From Jaminaea rosea (Eukaryota; Basidiomycota; Exobasidiomycetes; Microstromatales): DNA of 64,000 nucleotides. Every line of letters begins with the position of its first letter. The first letter of the stretch is position 1. Under the pieces are notes generated by a model. That model was not told the origin of the DNA. It made no database searches and saw only the letters and a list, made by a program, of their open reading frames with translations. The stretch is from contig NW_020289989.1 of assembly GCF_003144245.1 (NCBI RefSeq), positions 310,001 through 374,000 of the forward strand, written 5' to 3'. The translations under genes were made by a program, and so were the position numbers. Below, in pieces: positions 58,065-64,000 of the stretch.

Positions 58065-58409
58065 GTGTGGAGTCCGCCGGCTCGACTGGAAGTCGGCGTT
58101 ACGTCCGCCCGTTGGAAACGCCACGCTGCGCTGCCGCTTGACCTGCCTCTCGCTCTCTCTCTCGCAACCTTCCACTCTTGCTCTCCACTAGACCATTCCC
58201 ACTCGTCGCCCACCCTGGCCTCGTTGACACCACTCCGAAGCATCGCCTCGTTGCGTACCACTTCGCTCCACCTCAACTTGTCGAAGCTGTCTTCCCAACC
58301 CATCGCTAGCACGACTGCAGCAAGCCGTCGTCTTTCTCAAGCTGCTTTGCACCTCTCATCGCCTGCGCATTCCTCCTCTGCATCCCTTCACACTTCTGCT
58401 CCTCGCAAT
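58065..58409 (+). other. In-frame presequence-like extension without ATG
   Basis: The region is in frame with glutathione reductase and free of stops. It contains segments such as L-R-S-I-A-S-L-R-T-T-S-L and S-R-R-L-S-Q-A-A-L, typical of mitochondrial targeting helices. No ATG occurs, so use would need a non-AUG start. It begins right after the transposon end. Confidence 0.5.
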
Positions 58410-59914
58410 ATGCCTCCCATCCAGAAGCCATCTGATCACTACGATCTCGTCGTCATCGGCGGAGGGTCAGGCGCAATGGGCATGAGTCGTCGTGCCGCCA
58501 GCTACGTGAGCGCGCGAATACAGACAGCGTTGCGGGCCGCGTGATCGCATGCTCACCTGTCTTCCCGCACGTACAGGGCACCAAAGTCGCAGTCATCGAA
58601 GAGGATGGCCGCCTGGGTGGTACTTGCGTCAATGTAGGCTGTGTGCCCAAGAAGCTCATGTGGCACGCAGCAGACGTGGCAGAGTCCCTTGACCATGCCT
58701 CCGACTACGGCTTCCCCGGCGTCAAGCGTCCGGCATTCGACTGGCGCACTTTCGCCAAGAAGCGTGACGACTACGTGAAAATGCTCAACGGCGTCTACGA
58801 CCGTAATTTGGCAAAGGACGGCGTCGACTACATCAGCGGGCGTGGCGCGCTGACTGGACCAAAGAGCGTCGAGGTGGCGATGCGCGATCAGGATGGCAAG
58901 TTCGAGGGAGAGAAGAAGACGATCACTGCAGACCACATTTGCATCGCTGTAGGTGGTCGCCCCGTCATCCCTTCAGACAAGGACGTCCCAGGCGCTTCCC
59001 TCGGGATTGACTCGGACGGCTTCTTCGCTCTCAAGGAGCAACCCAAGCGTGTGGCCGTAGTAGGCGCAGGTTACATTGCCGTCGAGTTGGCGGGCGTCTT
59101 CAATACGCTGGGAACGGAGACGCATCTCCTCATTCGTCATGACACTTTCCTCCGCTCCTTTGACCCCATCATCGCCGAGACGTTGCAGGAGCACATGGGC
59201 AAGACGGGGCTTAACGTGCATAAGCGCACCAACATCAAGAAGGTCGAGGGGCAAAAGGGTGGGCCACTCACCCTGCACTTGGACAGTGGCAAGACGCTCG
59301 AGGTCGACTGTCTCCTCTGGGCCGTGGGCAGGAGGCCGAACACCGACTACTTGGGCCTGGACAAGGCAGGCGTAAAGACGGAAGACAAGAGCGGCAACAT
59401 CGTTGTCGACGAGTACCAGCAAACCAACGTGCCCAACATCACCTGCATAGGTGACGTAGCAGGAAAGGCCCTACTCACGCCCGTCGCCATCGCTGCAGGT
59501 CGTCGTCTCTCCAACCGTCTCTACGGTCCAGAGGGTCTTCGCGGCAAGGACAAGCTCTCCTACGACGACATCCCCACTGTCGTCTTCTCCCACCCGACAT
59601 CCGGCACTGTAGGTCTCACCGAGCCCGAAGCCCGCGAAAAGTACGGCGACGACCAGATCAAGGTCTACCAATCCAAGTTCCGCGCCATGTACTTTGGCAT
59701 GGTAGGCGAGGATCACAAGGAGCCCACGGCGTACAAGTTGGTCTGCCAGGGCAAAGAAGAGAAGGTCGTGGGGGTGCACATTGTAGGAATGGGGAGTGAC
59801 GAGATCATGCAAGGGTTTGGTGTGGCCGTCAAGATGGGAGCGAGGAAGAAGGATCTCGACGATACCGTCGCTATTCACCCGACGAGTGCAGAGGAGCTTG
59901 TTACGATGCGTTGA
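58410..59914 (+). CDS. Glutathione reductase (477 aa)
   Basis: The exons 58410-58505 and 58577-59914 (71-nt intron, GTGAGC) join to 478 codons including the stop. The FAD-binding motif V-V-I-G-G-G-S-G straddles the start. The redox disulfide is in G-G-T-C-V-N-V-G-C (Cys 49 and 54). G-A-G-Y-I-A-V-E is the NADPH-domain nucleotide motif. C-I-G-D-V-A-G is the second FAD contact, and H-P-T-S-A-E-E (His 466) is the catalytic base region. The enzyme reduces glutathione disulfide with NADPH as a homodimer. The ATG at 58410 is the only in-frame ATG near the domain. The frame stays open upstream to at least 58065 and is rich in Arg, Ser, Leu and Ala with few acids, like a mitochondrial presequence. Confidence 0.92.
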
Positions 59915-60169
59915 GGAGCGTGCGCGGTGAGAAGATCACGCGGTTGTGAGGGATCGGATCGAGTGTAGACGAGGGGCGTGCGTGTGGACCGAGTAGCGCG
60001 ACTGTCTCAGGCAACTCTTGGCAATGGGGAATGCTGTAAAGGATTGGTCTCAAAAGGCGTCGAGACGAAATTCGAAGCTAGAAAGTACATGGAAAAGATG
60101 AGAGTGTCGTCGCGACGGGGCTGTACATGCATGCAATGGTGTGGTCTTCTCGTGATTGTTGCTGGGACA

Positions 60170-63100
60170 TTACGCTTCATCTAGGTCCATGCCCTCCTCC
60201 TCCTCGCCCTCCGTAGCGGTCATGAAATGCGAGTCCTGCGTTTGCTGGAAACTGCTGTCCCCCTCTTCAGTGTCTTGACTCTCCTCAAAGGTCTCATCAG
60301 CGAAGTGCCGAGCAAGCAAGGCGCTTCCATCTGCATCCTCCTCTTCCTCCTCCCACGTCGTGCTCAGTAGCAGTCCGCCTGCGCCGCCCCCGTGAGCAAC
60401 GTCATGCTCGTACTCGCCAGGGCTTTCGCACCCCAACCCTGCACCCTTTGCCGGGGTCATCTCCCTAGCCTCGGGATCAGGATCGGCCGCCAGCACCTCG
60501 GCGAGGAAATTGTCGTCCTCGTGCACCAGCGCGCCACGTACGGCCATGAGTGCGCTAAGCTTTGAGGCGCTCGTGCTGCGACGATTTCCCTCTCCCTGGG
60601 CTTCGCCCTCCTCCTCGTCCTCCTCCTCAAAGTCGGGCAATTGGTCTAGCTCCTCCCTCTTCAAACCCCTAGCCATCCGCTCCCTCACGGCCCCCATGAC
60701 CTCGTGGCCGCGCAGCATCTCTCCAACATCTGGACGCTCCTCGGGATTACTGCTCAGCATCCTCTTGATTGCTCGAACCATGCACACCGAAATGCCCTCG
60801 AAATCGACATCGCTGAGATCGTCCCTTCGAAGCTTCTGCCAAGGCTCGCCATTGTCCGGGAGGATGACATTGCCCACCGCTTCGACCATGATGAGGCCGA
60901 GGGAGAAGACGTCTGCTGCACGAGAGTAGTGACCGCGTGAGATGATCTCAGGTGCGAGGTACTCGCGATCGCCTTCGCGCTCCAGATTGATGCGGGTGGT
61001 TGGTTTGGCGGTAAGATTGTTGAGCGAAGTGAGCTCGCCGGCCTCGGTCTCGTTGGCATCCACGCCCGCCCCCTTGAGCACGTCCCGTGCCTCGCGAGGA
61101 GGCCAGCGACTCGCCAATCCAAAGTCACCGATCTTGAGCGTGCCCACGGCGGTAATGAATACGTTTGCCGGCTTGAGGTCGAGGTGCAGCACGCCGGACT
61201 CGTGAATGTGTGCTAAGCCTGCACTGAGCTCCACAAGAACCTTCCAGAGTCGAGGCTCGTCCAGATGTCCGACCAGGTAGCCATACCCCTCCAAGAACAA
61301 GGCGAGCGTTCCCAGCGGGCAGAGTTCGGCGGCAATGTAGAGGTGGGCGTCCTGCTCCCAAGCCTCGTGCAGTGAGATCACATTGGGGTGTGAGCCGAGA
61401 TGACGCAGGATGTCCACTTCCTCGAGGTGACGCAACCTGTCCCTCGGGCCTGTGAAGGGGCGCTTCATCCGCTTGATGGCGTATACTTGGCCTGAGGAGA
61501 CGGAGGAGGCTTTGACCGCCTCGCTGAACTCGCCAGAGCCGAGAATGCTCAGTTGGATATAATGGCGTTCGAAGTGGCCTAGAGGCGTGGTGGCGCTAGT
61601 GGGCGTGGCAGTGGAGGCGGAGCTCGGTTGGGTCTCGACATCACTGCTGCTCGCTGGAGTGCCTGCGCTGCTCTTGCTCTTCGACCCTCCCTGGCTGTAC
61701 CGCAGGGACGCTTTGCTTTGCCTCCTAGACGGTGGAGAAGGGGTGGTCACGAGGCGAGCAGCCTGGAACCACTTGATGTTGCTATGCCCGCCGTGATTGC
61801 CATTGGATCGCGTCGGCGTGCTGGGAATGGGCCAGAAGCCGCCCAAGGTGGGAGAGGCAGGGGTAGAAGACGACAGTGCAGCTGCCGCGGCTGCTGAGCC
61901 TGTGTCGGCGCTGGACAAGCCATCAATGAGGCCAAGCCCGCCACTGTTGCCGCTCCCGACGCCGAAGGAGGCTTTGCGTTGCAGGCCGAGCGCCGGCCGA
62001 GTGGGGTCGCGTGGGAAGCGAGTGCGCGCTGTGGGGATGATGCGCTGCTGCTGCTGTTGAGAGCCTTCGCTGTCCGACGTCGAGGGATCGTGCTGGCCGA
62101 GGCGAGAGCGGCGATGGTGATGAATGTTGTCGGACAAAGAACGGGCCGCCGCGGGGCGAGGGGCAAGGTGCGAGGCAGTGGAGCCATTCGTAGCCTTCTT
62201 GACAGCTGGCGATGGCACACCAGCCGTTGCTGCCGAGACAGGGGGCGCAGAGACGGTCGACACGGGCGCCGCATTGGTCTTGACTCGCCTCAGTGGCGCT
62301 CGAGAGAGTAGTACTGACGGTCGTGGCTTCGGTTGCTCGATCTCTGCCTCCTCTGCGTGCTCCTTGGGAAGCGTGCTGAATTGCGAGGTTGCAACGAGGC
62401 TTGGAGACCCGCCTGCTCCACCCATCATGTTGAGTGTAGGGCTGTCGCAGGCGCCGCCGAGAAGAGGCGACTCGCCTTCCGTGCCGATGGTGCTGGTGGT
62501 GCTCAGGGTCCTGCCCATAGGCTCAGCGGCCAGCATCGAGGGCTTAGCAGAGGCGGTGGGACGTAGGACTGATGGAGGAGGCTGAGGTGGACGGGGCTTT
62601 GACGACGTAGTTGCCGCACCCGCTCGAGCGCCACCACCGCCGCCGCCCATGAGGTGATGAGCGAGGCTGCCGGGCGCACCCACTCCTGCTCCAACGGGCT
62701 TCTTGACTGGCGTGTCAGGCATCGTGGACGTGGGACCTCCCAAGCTTGCTCGCCGTGCCGTAGCTGCTACGACGTCGCGTAATCCCATCGCTGCGGCCAT
62801 TGTGCCCGCAGGAAGAGAAGAGGTGGAAGTGTCCCCGACGCTGGTGTCGCCCGTCGAGACGTTCGCAGCGCCGGCGGTGACATTGCCCGCTCCCATGGAC
62901 ACATTGCCAAAGCTTGAGTCAGCACCAAAATTGGGCCTGGGGGGCACAGGTACTACGTCTCCCTCAGTTGGCGGTCCCCTCGCGCGCTTCGAGACCAGTC
63001 CCGTAGACATGAAAGCCGCCTGCAGGGGCTTGATGTGTTTGAAGTTCTGTGGTGTGAGGTAGGCTGGCGTCTCGACCCCTGCAGCCAGTCCCTCAGGCAC

Positions 63101-64000
63101 GCTCGTGGTACGCTGTTGATGCTGATACTGCAGCTGCTGTTCAGCGAGCTGCTCACGGACGTCGGGTGATGAAGCGCCACTGTCCGTGCCTCCAGGCGTC
63201 ATCGAGAAGCGCGTCTCGTTTGCGAGTGACGACTTTGTGATCGGTCCAAAGGGATTAGCCCCGCGCCTCACTTGCTTGGCAGGGGTGCTACTGCTGCCCA
63301 CCACGTTGCCGTTCAAGCTGTCCACTGACGTCGACTTGCGGTGCTGCGGTGCAAACGGCGAACGCGCTGGGTCGGGTAGGACGCCCTTTTCTGGCGTGTC
63401 ATCGAAGCCGAGTCGGTGAGAGAGGAGAAGCTCGCCCTTGCGGAAGGGAGTGGATGAGTCCTCCGACTGCGGAGCGAAGAAGCCCAAGCCAATGCCAGAG
63501 TCGTCGAACGAAGCATCTTCTGCGCCACCAAAACGTCCGCCGGCCTTGGTGTGGCGGGCGGCTGAGCCTGAGCGCTTACGGGCGTCATTGATGAATGGGC
63601 TAGGCGAGGTGCTAAAGCTGGACGAGGAGAGCTGATCTTCAACTGATGAGACGGCGCGTGTTCGTGCGCCGCGATCGCTGATGGTGACGCGACGTTTGGC
63701 CTTGTAGGGCGACGAAGAGGAAGAGGATGTCGACTTGGACGTCTTCATGGGTACGCTGCCGAGGATAGGCTGGGGAAAGCTGACGGTGGATGAGGTAGAA
63801 GGTGGTACAGCGTGACGCATCTTTGCGGGTGCGCCAGTAAGGGTGGGTGAGGTGTTGGGGCGTGGGAAGGAGTGTAGAGAAGGTGGAGCGGAATCTGGTG
63901 CATCTTCTTCGTCAGCTCCTTCTCCATCGTCGAGTGCTTGACGACGTCCGCTGGTAGCGCTGGCTGAAGATCGCCTGCCGAGGATAGGTCCGGGTTGGAG
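60170..64000 (-). CDS. wee1: Wee1-type kinase, N-terminus beyond the window
   Basis: From the ATG at 63820 the frame gives 1,216 codons, but it stays open upstream to the window end, so the true start probably lies outside. A long Ser/Pro-rich N-terminal region with many S/T-P sites precedes the kinase domain (about 61575-60690). The hallmarks are Wee1's: L-G-S-G-E-F-S-E, A-I-K-R-M-K-R-P-F-x-G-P-R-D-R, E-A-W-E-Q, H-L-D-L-K-P-A-N-V-F-I, D-F-G-L-A-S and G-D-R-E-Y-L-A-P-E. An acidic tail follows. Wee1 phosphorylates the inhibitory Tyr of Cdk1 in the nucleus and holds cells in G2. The gene converges on glutathione reductase with a 255-nt gap. Confidence 0.9.
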   Translation of the reverse strand, partial: LQPGPILGRRSSASATSGRRQALDDGEGADEEDAPDSAPPSLHSFPRPNTSPTLTGAPAKMRHAVPPSTSSTVSFPQPILGSVPMKTSKSTSSSSSSPYKAKRRVTISDRGARTRAVSSVEDQLSSSSFSTSPSPFINDARKRSGSAARHTKAGGRFGGAEDASFDDSGIGLGFFAPQSEDSSTPFRKGELLLSHRLGFDDTPEKGVLPDPARSPFAPQHRKSTSVDSLNGNVVGSSSTPAKQVRRGANPFGPITKSSLANETRFSMTPGGTDSGASSPDVREQLAEQQLQYQHQQRTTSVPEGLAAGVETPAYLTPQNFKHIKPLQAAFMSTGLVSKRARGPPTEGDVVPVPPRPNFGADSSFGNVSMGAGNVTAGAANVSTGDTSVGDTSTSSLPAGTMAAAMGLRDVVAATARRASLGGPTSTMPDTPVKKPVGAGVGAPGSLAHHLMGGGGGGARAGAATTSSKPRPPQPPPSVLRPTASAKPSMLAAEPMGRTLSTTSTIGTEGESPLLGGACDSPTLNMMGGAGGSPSLVATSQFSTLPKEHAEEAEIEQPKPRPSVLLSRAPLRRVKTNAAPVSTVSAPPVSAATAGVPSPAVKKATNGSTASHLAPRPAAARSLSDNIHHHRRSRLGQHDPSTSDSEGSQQQQQRIIPTARTRFPRDPTRPALGLQRKASFGVGSGNSGGLGLIDGLSSADTGSAAAAAALSSSTPASPTLGGFWPIPSTPTRSNGNHGGHSNIKWFQAARLVTTPSPPSRRQSKASLRYSQGGSKSKSSAGTPASSSDVETQPSSASTATPTSATTPLGHFERHYIQLSILGSGEFSEAVKASSVSSGQVYAIKRMKRPFTGPRDRLRHLEEVDILRHLGSHPNVISLHEAWEQDAHLYIAAELCPLGTLALFLEGYGYLVGHLDEPRLWKVLVELSAGLAHIHESGVLHLDLKPANVFITAVGTLKIGDFGLASRWPPREARDVLKGAGVDANETEAGELTSLNNLTAKPTTRINLEREGDREYLAPEIISRGHYSRAADVFSLGLIMVEAVGNVILPDNGEPWQKLRRDDLSDVDFEGISVCMVRAIKRMLSSNPEERPDVGEMLRGHEVMGAVRERMARGLKREELDQLPDFEEEDEEEGEAQGEGNRRSTSASKLSALMAVRGALVHEDDNFLAEVLAADPDPEAREMTPAKGAGLGCESPGEYEHDVAHGGGAGGLLLSTTWEEEEEDADGSALLARHFADETFEESQDTEEGDSSFQQTQDSHFMTATEGEEEEGMDLDEA

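Noticed and set aside
35039-63820. ATR-type kinase and Wee1 lying within 29 kb as a functional cluster
   Set aside because: Both act in the G2 checkpoint, but unrelated genes and a transposon separate them and nothing shows co-regulation.

Overview
The window looks like nuclear DNA of a basidiomycete fungus, probably a smut relative (Ustilaginomycotina). The genes are GC-rich and compact. Introns are few and short (about 48-105 nt), with GTGAGT-type donors. The recognisable housekeeping proteins are fungal: an ATR/Rad3-type checkpoint kinase, a PMC1-type calcium ATPase, glutathione reductase and Wee1. The lineage is inferred from gene style, not from a search.

Positions 1-33,242 hold a tandem array of one gene family: 13 recognisable copies plus four relics, at roughly 2-2.9 kb spacing. 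All are on the + strand except one. A full copy encodes about 650-760 residues in three exons. Exon 1 carries a basic N-terminus (often M-x-TRSKHRLS), an F-box-like domain and an 'S-L-H-x-GP' segment. Exon 2 carries an E-W-T-x-R-x-F helix, a C-x4-C-x-HYPRL motif, a near-invariant D-x-FDHPL box, in many copies a C-x2-C motif, and leucine-rich repeats. Exon 3 carries a separate tail domain (I-E-x-R-L-H ... A-A-W ... PHRLRL ... WWE). I split the copies into four clades, which lie in order along the DNA: A (1-8.9 kb), B (9-19.2 kb), C (20-26.2 kb) and D (27-33.2 kb). Only A3, C1 and C2 look fully intact. The others carry single stops, frameshifts, a lost splice donor or internal deletions. Almost every copy, broken or whole, has a shared element close to GCCACTTCCGTGCC 106-232 nt before its start codon. 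The likely role is as SCF ubiquitin-ligase substrate adaptors evolving by birth and death; substrates are unknown.

Positions 33.6-63.8 kb are ordinary genes. In order they are a small secreted Gly/Asn-repeat protein (-), the ATR-type kinase (-), a PMC1-type Ca2+ pump (-), an unusual protein kinase with DFN in place of DFG (-), a 3.5-kb two-gene DNA transposon, glutathione reductase (+), and Wee1 (-, running off the right edge).

The transposon (about 54,516-58,063) has matching terminal inverted repeats. It carries a DD34E transposase and, convergent to it, a spliced gene for a 488-residue protein I cannot assign to any family. Its right end lies just upstream of the glutathione reductase gene. 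That gene's upstream reading frame reads like a mitochondrial presequence but has no ATG.
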